A DNA stretch of 64,000 nucleotides from Umbelopsis isabellina (taxonomy: Eukaryota; Mucoromycota; Umbelopsidomycetes; Umbelopsidales; Umbelopsidaceae): positions 620,001 to 684,000 of the forward strand of contig JAEPQZ010000008.1 in assembly GCA_016758905.1 (NCBI GenBank). Direction: 5' to 3'. Positions 49,573 through 59,286 of this stretch are shown piece by piece. Within the stretch, counting starts at the first letter, position 1; every line of letters starts with the position of its first letter. A program made the position numbers and the translations under genes. A model generated the notes under the pieces. It searched no databases and had not been told where the DNA came from. It saw only the letters and a list, made by a program, of their open reading frames with translations.

Positions 49573-51465
49573 ATGGACACAGCGCGGCAAAAGATTACAG
49601 ATCGCAATGCCTTGTTTAAGGAACACTCAGAGACTATTAACAGTCTTCGTAATGCTTTGCTACGTGAGCTCACATCCATAGTTCAAGAGTTTTCTCTGAA
49701 TGAACAACGTGCAGCGGCTGTAGCAGCTTATATGAACGATCGAGGTAAATTGTCCTGAACATATAATACTATACTGAACGACGATACTGAAACTTTACAG
49801 TCACTCTTTTTCGGTTTCTATTAAGAAACGATTTTTCCTTACCCACTGCCCTATCCTTATTGTTGAAAAATATTCGATGGCGACTAAAGAATGAAGTAGA
49901 CACTCTCACTTACAGAACTCTTCCCTCTGAATTGTTCGATTCGCCGTTCGTCTTCTTTCACAAGCAAGATAAATTACAGCGACCGGTTCTCGTCATCAAC
50001 GTACAATACCTTCCCAAGTACGATTCCAGCGTTTTTGTTGAGAAACTGCGACCGTTTATGATTTTGATTATGGAGATGGCTCGCAAACTGACTCGCGACA
50101 TAACTATGGTTCGCGAGGAGCGTGGTGAGGAGCTTCCCTTAGTTCAAGACCTTGTTATTGTTGTGAACCTTGCGAATGCAGGACGAGTCCCTATGGTACT
50201 GTTGGAAACGATTTACATGTGATTTCCTTTCAAGAAATTTACGCTGACCTAAAATTTTTTGACATTAATATAGGATAAGCAATTTGGTCAGATGCTTATT
50301 GATTATGTATCGAACAAATATCCTGCCATGGTTGGCTCGGTCATTGTGTTGAATTTCGGTTGGATGTATCAGGGAATATGGCAAATGATTAAGCTTATAT
50401 TGACGGAGAATGCAAAGCAGAAGATCTCTTTTCCAAAACCAGCTGAGTTGGCTAATCTGATAGACAGAGAAGATATCCTTCAAGGTAAAGCGCATATGTT
50501 TTTTTTATTTAGGTGTTTATTTGTACAATAATGATAGCATGATATTAACTATTTATTCAAAAGAATTGGGAGGAGTTGACGATTATACATGGACAAAGGA
50601 GAGTGATACGGTGTTGCAGAAATATGGCTCGCCAGACTATGGTGATGAAGACGATGACATAGAGGATGCTGTCGTTCCCAACATCTCACGAAGCTCGTCT
50701 ATGAGCACCATATTTTTTGATGCTAAAAGCGACGGCTTTGATATTCCAAGCTCCATTACCATATCACCTTCGGCTTTTGAGCCACCATCGAATACGCGAC
50801 CACCTCAGATGGTTCCAAGCAGCACGGCTTTAAGTAAAATTAACATCCCAAAGGCTTCTAGAGCTGTTGACTACTCTAGTATTGCCTATTTAAGAAGTTG
50901 GCTGCAATCAATGACAAACGGCATTTCGCGCTCCAACACCAGCTTGAATTTTCAGGTCCCGACTGTGTCAGTTCAGGAACATTCAAACACTCTTCGTTCA
51001 CTAATAAACCAGCAGCAGCAGCAGGAACTGTTCCCCACCCAGGACGAAGACGATTACGAATCCGATGCAGATGAAGGAATATATTTATCACCCCGCACTT
51101 CTAACGCTTTATCCCCTCCACAAACACCCATACCATCAAAATATTCCAATTTCTCGGATATCGCAGAAAAGAACGAATTCGTACGTTACTGGCTAACCTT
51201 TGTAAGCAAATGCCGGAGAGGCCTGCAAAGATTGGCAAGATCGATGTTGCATTACCACAGCATTCTATATTGGGTAGTCATCTACTTGCTGCTCCGTGGT
51301 GGGATCACCGAGCTCATCAATTATACTCTTCGCATGTCTGTCAAACTGATTGCCGCTAACGGAGGTCTAGGGGTTGAAGGAAGCATGCGTAACAAATCGC
51401 AAGGAACGCTTGCAAGAATCTTTTCTTCACTTATGGAAGAATTTCCAGGCAGACTGGCATTGTAG
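49573..51465 (+). CDS. CRAL-TRIO (Sec14-like) domain protein with C-terminal membrane segment
   Basis: Four exons, joins in frame at the GTAAAT donor near 49744, the GTACTG donor near 50193 and the GTAAAG donor near 50485. The CRAL-TRIO N region includes VTLFRFLLRNDFSLPTALSL; the lipid-binding part includes RPVLVINVQYLP, VVNLANAGRVPM, DYVSNKYPAMVGSVIVLNFG and a closing ENAKQKISFPKPAELANLID. A long acidic/Ser-rich linker follows (SPDYGDEDDDIEDAVV), then near the C-terminus SILYWVVIYLLLRGGI, a single hydrophobic segment that could anchor it to a membrane. By family it should bind or exchange phosphoinositides or other lipids. The gene starts 130 bp after the right end of the transposon, so its promoter has probably been remodelled by the insertion. 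Confidence 0.82.
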
Positions 51466-51620
51466 TTTGACATATACATATCTTACAATTTAATGTTCAT
51501 ATACCACAGCAATCTTAAGAAAATATACATAGATATATGTAATAAAATGGAATATATATATTTCTCTTTTTCTTTTGGTATATGTTTTCTTCAAGGCATA
51601 TGATTGGGGAGGGTATAAAC

Positions 51621-51995
51621 TCAGTAGGTTGCAAAAGTTGAGATATAATCATCAGGAGTACCGCGTCTGTCCAGAAGCAGGTCAGCATCCTGAAGGCATG
51701 CCAAAAAGGAAATTGGAAATAGAGACACCGGTTCGTCGAAATGCGAGTCATTGACTATGACCTTGATATGCTCATGAGTTAATTCATATTTGATATGATG
51801 TTTGTCCAGAAGGTTGCTTTCAGGGCTTGGCGTAGATATCTCCTTTATACTATTAAAAAGTTCCCCATAGTTCTGATAGGCATACTCGAGAATCTCTTGG
51901 GTTTTAAGATCGAACGGAATCCATCCTCCTTCTTTTTTCAAGTCTTCGAATAGCCACACGGGTTCTGGTAAAGAGGTCCTAGGCAGCAAATTCAT
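51621..51995 (-). CDS. Small WWE-like domain protein
   Basis: 124 residues from the ATG at 51995 (MNLLPRTSLPEPVWLFEDLK). The frame is open further upstream to about 52080 through a Gln-rich stretch, so a spliced, longer N-terminus is possible. The core EPVWLFEDLKKEGGWIPFDL then EILEYAYQNYGELF resembles the start of a WWE domain (W and E/W-rich, with an aromatic strand), a fold that binds ADP-ribose chains or mediates contacts in ubiquitin systems. The second half, VIVNDSHFDEPVSLFPISF, is also compatible. A TATA box lies at 52221-52230. Tail-to-tail with the CRAL-TRIO gene, 155 bp between stops. Confidence 0.6.
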   Translation of the reverse strand: MNLLPRTSLPEPVWLFEDLKKEGGWIPFDLKTQEILEYAYQNYGELFNSIKEISTPSPESNLLDKHHIKYELTHEHIKVIVNDSHFDEPVSLFPISFLACLQDADLLLDRRGTPDDYISTFATY

Positions 51996-52597
51996 GGTTT
52001 GAATTTGATCATTCAAAGGTTCGCTTTTATCGCCGCCAAAGCTTGGTTGTTGTTGTTGCTCGGAAATGTGGTAGTCACTATTAGAATCCAGGATTAGATG
52101 CAGGTTGTAGAGTATGAGTAAAAAATAAGACTACAACAAAGCTAAAGAAAAGTAATTTACATAAAACGACAACTGTGGAGAAAATAAAGAGAAAAGGCGT
52201 AGTGTGAACCTCAGTGCTGGTTATATAAAAACTGAAAGATGCCTATGAGCACATCGTGATTTGACAGCCGAAACACCACCCCTTCCCTTTTATTTACTAT
52301 TGCGGTTTCCATTGAATAACCTCGCCACATGGCCATCTTCAAGTTGCTATCGCTTTCGTTGAACTACACTTCAAGGGAGAATGCGCTGATAGCTCAAATA
52401 ATCCTCGCTTTTACACATTCAAAACATAGTTTTTGCTTCCTATTAGCTGCATTGTAATAGCTACCCCAGGCCCTAATTGCAACGGAAGTTGTCCATTTTG
52501 GGAATAGCCGGCGTGGTCATGTTCTGATCTGGAGAACCCAAAATTAAACGCAGTTTATTGGTGACTTTGACTAATTGCGCACCCTTACAAATCTGTT
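51996..52597. promoter_or_regulatory. Upstream region of WWE-like gene, with TATA box
   Basis: Reverse-strand TTTTATATAA at 52221-52230 fits a TATA box; a possible 5' UTR intron (GTAAATTAC to TTGTTGTAG) lies at about 52130-52165. The rest separates this gene from the stop of the SmgGDS gene. No other gene seen. Confidence 0.5.
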
Positions 52598-55394
52598 TCA
52601 CTGAAGAAACTGTACAAGTTGCTCAATTCGTTCCCTCAACTGCAAAGGGACTCCCTCTTTTAAGGCACTATTTAGTCTCGTGTCAATGCTTTCCTTCAAA
52701 GTATTGTAATCATCAATATCGGCTAAAAGCAAATATTATTGTTAATTGTTGTTTCTAAGTTCTGACAACAATGTACGCTTTCCTAACCTTTCTTAGCGAC
52801 CACCGCTATGGCTTCTAGCAATGACACGGCATTACATCGTACTTGGACAGGCGTATTAGATTCCTGTTCGTCCACAATTATTCGGAGTAGCACCTGCAAT
52901 AAATTAGCAGTTTCCTTATCTGGGTTGTCAGTTTTCGCTTCCGGCGTGCCTTCAGTAACGTGGCTTAATAACTGTTCCCGAGTTGTAAAAATATTCAAAG
53001 CTAATCCAGATACGCTGCATAAGTAAATGTATTACAAAAGTAACTTTGAAATCTCCTTATCTTACCACTGTAAACAACCTCGTTTGGCTGATTATTGCTG
53101 GCATATGACAATAGTAGCGTTAAAGAAATTATGCCTTCATTCTGGAGAACGGAGAATTTGGATGTCTGCACCATCGAGACAAGAGCTTTCATGATTGTCG
53201 TAGTGCATAATTTTTCTCGAAGTATGATTGAGGATGTGTGCTCTGTGATATAATTAATATGAGTCATCTCAACGTCAAGGTAAGCAGACCAAGTCAATAT
53301 ACATACCTTGGGACCACGCAGTCTTGATACAATTCACTAGGACACGTATTGCTTCACTTTGAGCTGCAACATCATCTACCCTGGAGATAAATTCTATTAT
53401 TCTTTTTAGTGGACTGGCGTCATCAGATTTGTCTTGGTCATCAACAGGCTGCTCTGCAACCACGATTTGGCTAACATTGAAAACTTTGTGCTCCCAGTTA
53501 GCTAAACTCACATAAAAAAAATCTGGCAAGTTAATGCCACTTACCATCACCAGCAGCCAAAAGTTTCAATATTCCAATCACTGCAAATTGAATTGGCTTC
53601 AGCATATCTTTCGAAGAGTCTAAATAGTGTGCGACAATGTTGATTGTGCCAGCAGCGGCAATGTTTTGCTTGTTTTGCTCTGTTAAGTTATGACAGGATA
53701 ACAGTGGATAAGCAAATATCATTTCAATTGTATACTGCTATCAACAGATTCTTACTTGGTAAGCTTAGATTCTTCAAAATGCTCACAACCGCATGCTGCA
53801 CACGCAAATCCTCGCTGTCTTGGAGCAACTTCAACAATGGAACCTCGACGTGGTGTTGTTGTACCAATTCGATGCAATGCTCATCTATTGTAAGATCAAT
53901 ATTTGAGTTTTATGTCAAGGTAACTCAATCAGATACATACCGGTTCTCGCAAGGTTACCAAGAGAAAGGGCGGCACACGTTTGCATGTCACTGGTAACTT
54001 TCTCGTTCTCGCTGTCGATCCATTTGAGATATCTGTTGAGAATGCTCGAATTCTTGTAAAGGCGGTCCAAATTGGCATCTAGCAAGATAGGACCACCAGG
54101 TTGATAGCTAAATTAGAGGCGAAAATATAACAAATGAGAGCGCAAATCGATACATACCTGATAATGAAACTCCAACAACTGCTTTGACAAGCGATTTTAA
54201 TATGGTTGCAAATTGCTCTTCTTCTTCTTCATCTGCTCCATGAGGTAGTTCACCATGCTCGATGATATCAAGTAAAGTTGTAAAACCTTGTGAGCTTCCT
54301 GCTTGATCTTGCGCGGTTGCATTTTCAAGTAAGAGTTGCTGCAGAGTTTCTGCAAGATATTCTAGAAGATCTAATGTTTCTAATTTGTCTACCGTCCAAC
54401 AATACCGAATCATGTTTTCTAATCGAGCTACACCGTCACACTCCACGATTTGCTGTATAGCCTTTTCTACAATATCGTTTGAATAGATTAGTACTAATGG
54501 TGTGGGCTGCTTCCATGGTGCTCATTTAACCTTACCATTCTCATGCAAAATGGTCAATAGTTTTGTAGCCACTGTAACCATAACAGCTTCACCATGATTC
54601 ATTTGTGCTGGATCAATCAGTTCAACAAGCGCCGCCACTCCATTGCATTCGCACACTTGATCTTGGATTGCTTCTGCAAAATTGGGCCATGTAAGCTTAC
54701 ATACAAAATTGTTATGTGACTATATGGAGGAAACCTACGGCAGTCAATGCATAGATTGGACAGTGCAACACAGGTTGTGCGAACTAAAGTGGGTTCATTG
54801 GACTTGAGCCCTTTTATAATTAAAGGGATAACATTACTTTTCACTACCAATTTCCGGTTCTCATCTAGAAATGGTGCGTTGAGACATATATGATACCTTT
54901 ATAAATTTGAGGTTGTTGCTCTTACCATGATCAAAACACAGGTTCCCGAGAGATCTTAGTGCTTGAGTATTGTAGGTAGGCCTTTTATCTTCTGTTTTGT
55001 TCATGATATCTGTGATGGCTTGAATCACACCAGCGCTGCCAAGCGGTGATCGCGTCCGCTCTGATTACAAATTAGAGGGGAGCAGTAACAAGTGAAAAAC
55101 ACCGAGTGCGCTTACCATCTCTCGCTGCATTTGCGCAAAGCTCGGCCAGCCTACCATTGGTTTCCCATAGAGCATCATTTTCGCCGTTGGTGGTTTGCTC
55201 AACTGCCACAGTTAACTGTTGGCTTAGAGACTTGATCAAGTCGTCCAAAATAGCATTCACCTCATCATCTGTCCGTGCAAGGCCGTGGATTTGAAATTAA
55301 TAAACGGTCTCGTACAGTCTGAAGGAGATCTATAATACATACCATCGAGTGACGGTAATCGGGAAACAGTTGACTCGATGTCTTGTAATGACAT
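52598..55394 (-). CDS. RAP1GDS1/SmgGDS-like armadillo-repeat protein
   Basis: About ten exons. The start MSLQDIESTVSRLPSLD (ATG 55394) is followed by armadillo repeats: NTQALRSLGNLCFD, ALSNLCIDC, then AALSLGNLARTDEHCIELVQ and LRVQHAVVSILKNLSLP, which match SmgGDS (ALAIANFARNDANCIHMVDN and VQHAALSALRNLAIP) in sequence and order. The final exon ends SIDTRLNSALKEGVPLQLRE and RIEQLVQFLQ. Known role: SmgGDS is a chaperone-like exchange factor for Rho and Rap GTPases with a polybasic tail. Intron positions were traced roughly; the N-terminal two joins are least certain. Confidence 0.82.
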
Positions 55395-55708
55395 GGTAGA
55401 TTAATCGTACAACGTGAATCCACTTGTCAAAAGCACTTTTAAAGGAGCGCACAATCGGAAGTCCAAATGCATCGCCTTTGCTACGACTGGACAGTTCGCC
55501 AAAGTATATTAAATATCGCAATATGAATCAATCGTGAGCTCTCAGCCAATGCTGATGTGCATTTATATTTTTACAGTACTTTATTATGATACCTAACATG
55601 TCTTCAAGAAACGCTGGTATTCAAGGTTTTGTTTGAGTCCAAACAGTACACTTTTTCTATTCATACTGAATTTATTGTTTAAGCATTGACTTAAAAATTG
55701 AACATGTC
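55395..55708. other. Short intergenic region
   Basis: 314 bp holding the SmgGDS promoter and the 3' flank of the hexosaminidase gene. Nothing else recognised. Confidence 0.4.
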
Positions 55709-57624
55709 TTATGAAGTTTCCGGAGGCTGGAAGCAATCCAATGGGTTGCGAGTGCAGAAGCCTTGGTTGAGTGGAGAAGCATTAGTGCCACGGAGAAGCA
55801 TGGCGTCCCTCCAGGGGAGGAGCCGAAGAATGGCATCCGCACTGGTGATATTCTCGCCACTGGGGGTCTCATAGCCTGACCACAGACGTTCAGCGACAGC
55901 AGATGCTCTCGGCCAGATTTTTCCTTCAAAGTTGGTATGGTCGGCGAGTTCACCCCACAAGGTACATTCACCGCCCATCAAAAGTTCAACTTCGTCGGAG
56001 GTCAGGTTAGCTCTCATGTCATAGGAATATACTCTGTTCCAGTGATTGTATCCTGCTCCAGCAACATCGGGATAAGGGTTGCTTCTAGGCTTGCCGTAGC
56101 CAACATCCAAATACCAGTAATCAGAGCTAAATAAACAAATGTTAACAACAATGGGATACTATTGTACTGAAATTTGCCAGTTAGCATACATACCTGGAGA
56201 CAATTGTTCTGTAACCCATTTCAGTAGTAGCTTTCACTCCAGAAGAACCAACCCAGACTTGTACAACGGTATCTTTGGGAAGAGTGAAGTTGTACTCCAA
56301 AATCATCTCTTGCCATACCATAACAGTTTTGTTATGAGTGCGAATGTGGTCTTGCATACCAGTTACGAATTGTTCAAAAAGCTCCAAAGTTGTAAGATTG
56401 TGTTGCTTGAGATAAGCAGCGATTTCAGTATCATTGCTCCAGCAGTCCATAACGACTTCATCGCCAGAGGCATGGAACCAGGAATCAGGGAAGAGTTCTG
56501 ATAGCTCATCAATAATGGTGTTGACAACTTCTTTGGTCTTATTGCTAGCAATATTGAGTTGTCCAGTAGGTGGTTGAACGGTGAAGCCAGTATAAGGCAC
56601 TATGTCTGTGCAGGTACCAATTTCCGGAATGCCTATACAACAATGCAAAATATCAGAAATCATTTTTTTTTCCAAGATACATTCATTGTGTTTGTATTCT
56701 TACCATAAGCCCAAGCAGTACTGTGTCCGGGGGCTTCTACCTCGGGCATGACACGAACACCGCGTTCCTTTGCGTATTGAACAATAGCCTTAATAGTCTT
56801 GTCGTCATAGGTATGAGCGGGGCTATAAGCACCTTTTTCAGCCAATTGAGGGTATGCCTTAGAGACATAAGGGAAAGAAGTAGAGTCAATGAAATGCCAA
56901 TGAAGAATGTTCATCTTGTTCCATGACATGGCTGTAATTATCTGTGAATATGCTAATATTTTTTCCATGAAGTGGAAGTTCAATAAGACTTACTGTCGAT
57001 CACCTTGTAAATGTCCTTTGGAGTATAGTAGTGACGGGCAGTATCGAATAGAATGCCTCTGTGTTTGTATTTTGGATAATCACTAATTTTCCAGGGAGCA
57101 TTAGGAACCAGGTGAGCCTTCTTGTCTGGGTTCCATCGCACAATTTGTGAAAAAGTCTCAATGGCATGGAGAGCGCCATACACAGTTGGGGCCTTGATGG
57201 TAGCCTGACCAGATGTAGAAATAGTCAAGTTATAACTTTCATCGGTATCCATATCCAAATTTTCAGAAGAGTCTTGGATGTCAATGTCAATGGATGAAAG
57301 GGAAGACTGAACATGCTCATTGGTAGTAGACCAGTTATAAGGAATCATAGGGTAATCATCCTTCAGGTAAATCAGATTTTCATAACGCTTGACAGCACTA
57401 CGAAGTATATCACTATGGCCGTGATAGTTAAAGTTTAAATGGTTTGAAAGCTGCAAAGTTGCATTTCCCCGCTCCCATTTTTGAGGAAGGGGCCAAATCC
57501 AGGGTTGCTTGACAGGGTTATTAGCAGGTAAACCCATAATGGTTTGTTTGCCGCCATGGTCCGCCGCGTTGACTGAGCCAAAGGCAATAGCCGCCAAGTA
57601 CAAAAAAGACAGGTTGCCGATCAT
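55709..57624 (-). CDS. Secreted beta-N-acetylhexosaminidase, glycoside hydrolase family 20
   Basis: Four exons, about 590 residues. A signal peptide (MIGNLSFLYLAAIAFGSVNA) leads into the non-catalytic N-terminal domain, then the TIM barrel: YPKYKHRGILFDTARHYY, MSWNKMNILHWHFIDSTSFP, GVRVMPEVEAPGHSTAW, and at about residue 340 HASGDEVVMDCW with the catalytic Asp-Glu pair used in substrate-assisted catalysis by GH20. Further on are MVWQEMI, VQVWVG and GGECTLWGE with the substrate-binding Trp. It ends GFCTRNPLDCFQPPETS, with two Cys likely bridged. It should release GlcNAc from chitin oligomers or glycans outside the cell, for wall turnover or nutrition. Several N-glycosylation sites (NATL, NLT) fit secretion. 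Confidence 0.95.
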
Positions 57625-57670
57625 TTTTGAAGAAGGGAAGGCTTTGGTGAAACCGGGGTTGGATAAGCGT

Positions 57671-57682
57671 CCCTTTTATATT
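57671..57682 (-). promoter_or_regulatory. TATA box of hexosaminidase gene
   Basis: Reverse-strand AATATAAAAGGG about 50 bp upstream of the ATG at 57624. A good TATA element, though close to the start codon, so the 5' UTR would be very short. Confidence 0.55.
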
Positions 57683-58177
57683 ATTTATGGATGTTTCCAA
57701 AAATTCTGAAATCATAAACAATTTCAGGGTCCAACTCACAAGCATTGGTCTCGGGCAGGAGATAAACTCTGTTTTAAAGTTGCACAATAGCTGCCTTAGT
57801 CCTAAAGAAGCGGTAATCGAATGATGACATGGCCCGCAGTTGGTTCATTGGCTGATTAGTTTGAACATTGAGTCCGCTATCTAATATGAAAAACTGTAGA
57901 AAAACCATCAAGCAGTATATTAATCCCCGAGGACCCTGAGAATACCTAAGAAGAAAAACCCTGTCCCGGTCGATAAACCCGACTTCGGGTATAGCCACAG
58001 GCATATCAAAGCGAACAACTTCCATGTGTACTATGAATTAGATTAGCACCATGGTTCATTGTTATACGCCGCTATTATTATTAAGATAGTGGCTATCGCA
58101 ACAGTAGGTGTTGAAGAGTTGATTAAAGTTTTATTCGGGAGCTAGAGTATGACTTAAATGCCAAAAATGATACAATT
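57683..58177. other. Intergenic region
   Basis: Between the hexosaminidase promoter and the JTB stop. An 83-codon minus-strand frame (57774-58025) contains one hydrophobic stretch (LIYCLMVFLQFFIL) but I recognise nothing and would not call it a gene. Confidence 0.4.
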
Positions 58178-58760
58178 TTACACGGAGATGCCAATACGTT
58201 GAGCCATTCTTCGGTATTGTTCTCCCGTCAGTTTGCGATGTCTCCATAGGAACACGCCGACAGCGAGCATTGATACCACCACATTGGAAACGACAAAAAC
58301 ATGATAATGTCTCCTTTCTACCCATCGAACGCGAGGACATGCTTGAAATAGTGGTAGTGCATCAGGCATACCTGTGATATCCTCATTATATTTGCAGCTT
58401 ATTGCCTGCTTATTGCCATATTCTTTGCAATACGGCTGAGTTTTCTGTTGCCAGTATTTATCAGGTCAGTGGTGTGGGCAACGCATACGACATCGACTAG
58501 GGCACACTTCGGCTTACCTTTTCCAAATCCGTACAAACTTTGCACTCTCCAACAACTGAGCAAGTATACATATCGCTGGATAACTGTCGAGATTGTAGTG
58601 ATGGGCCATTGGATTGGGCATTACCTAATGCTGCTGCCGCTGACAGAAAAAACACCAGCAATATGCTGGTAAGCAGAAGAGATTAGACGGATACAAAGAA
58701 TTCAAGAGCTCAGGGCTGTACATACAATATCGCAGTGTGCTGTAGCAGTGTCCGTCGCAT
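58178..58760 (-). CDS. JTB (jumping translocation breakpoint) family type I membrane protein
   Basis: Three exons give about 149 residues. Exon 1 from ATG 58760 codes MRRTLLQHTAI; the splice at GTATGT restores a signal peptide (FILLVFFLSAAAALG). The extracellular Cys-rich part is YTCSVVGECKVCTDLEK, then PYCKEYGNKQAISCK and FQACPRVRW, matching the spacing of animal JTB (CPVVEECSPCS, then ITCSSSK, then SCRSA). A membrane helix (HVFVVSNVVVSMLAVGVFLW) is followed by a basic cytosolic tail, RHRKLTGEQYRRMAQRIG, also as in JTB. Known role in animals: poorly defined, linked to mitochondria and cytokinesis. Divergent from a small plus-strand gene 127 bp away. Confidence 0.82.
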
Positions 58761-58887
58761 GGTTTATGGAATGATCACAACTGGTAGCGCTTGAGTCCGC
58801 TGGGCGGTTCGTGACTTTTTACTCCTCAGAAATCTGGGCAATTAAGAATTTGTTCACTCCACAGTGGCAGTTTTCTCGCTCGGTGAC
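58761..58887. promoter_or_regulatory. Bidirectional promoter between JTB and small membrane protein gene
   Basis: Only 127 bp separate the two start codons, so both genes should share a promoter. No TATA box is visible. Confidence 0.55.
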
Positions 58888-59136
58888 ATGCAGCGCAAAT
58901 CACTTTGGGGATCCTATAAAGGAATACCACCAAGAACCAGAATATATCTTGGTCTAGGTTAGTTTATGTGAAAAGAATTACTGTCGCCTACACTGAGGAT
59001 CAAAGCTAATCGCTAGTTCACAACAGGTGGAATGGCTTTTGCTGCACTTGGAATCTTCATTTCTGATAAGTTTGAAGAGACATATCCTGTACAGCAGCGT
59101 ACAGAAAGTGTACCTGTGGTTATAGACCGCTCATAG
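58888..59136 (+). CDS. 59-residue single-pass membrane protein, probably mitochondrial
   Basis: Two exons, 58888-58957 and 59027-59136, with a 69-nt intron (GTTAGT donor, CAACAG acceptor) that keeps the frame; simple reading-frame searches miss it. The product starts MQRKSLWGSYKGIPPRTRIY, is basic at the N-terminus, then has one hydrophobic helix (LGLGGMAFAALGIFISD) and an acidic start to the tail (KFEETYPVQQ). The pattern of basic lead, single helix, and short charged tail is usual in small inner-membrane proteins of mitochondria such as assembly factors of the respiratory chain. I recall similar fungal small proteins but cannot name the family. Confidence 0.68.
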
Positions 59137-59286
59137 TACAATTGACGACTTCAATTGGTCAAGGAAACGAAAATACAACCCTAAAAAATCAAGAAATAGT
59201 CATCAATATATACATTTTTTCGATTTATTACACTTTGTCATGTCAAATAAACAAGCATCCGCAAGAGTACTGCTGTATACTATGTA

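Noticed and set aside
49338-49681. Plus-strand frames of 93-101 codons across the right transposon end
   Set aside because: They run through the inverted repeat and its 19-bp units into the CRAL-TRIO first exon; they are chance frames.
57774-58025. 83-codon minus-strand frame with a hydrophobic stretch
   Set aside because: No homology recognised; it lies in the hexosaminidase upstream region and no promoter or splice context supports it.
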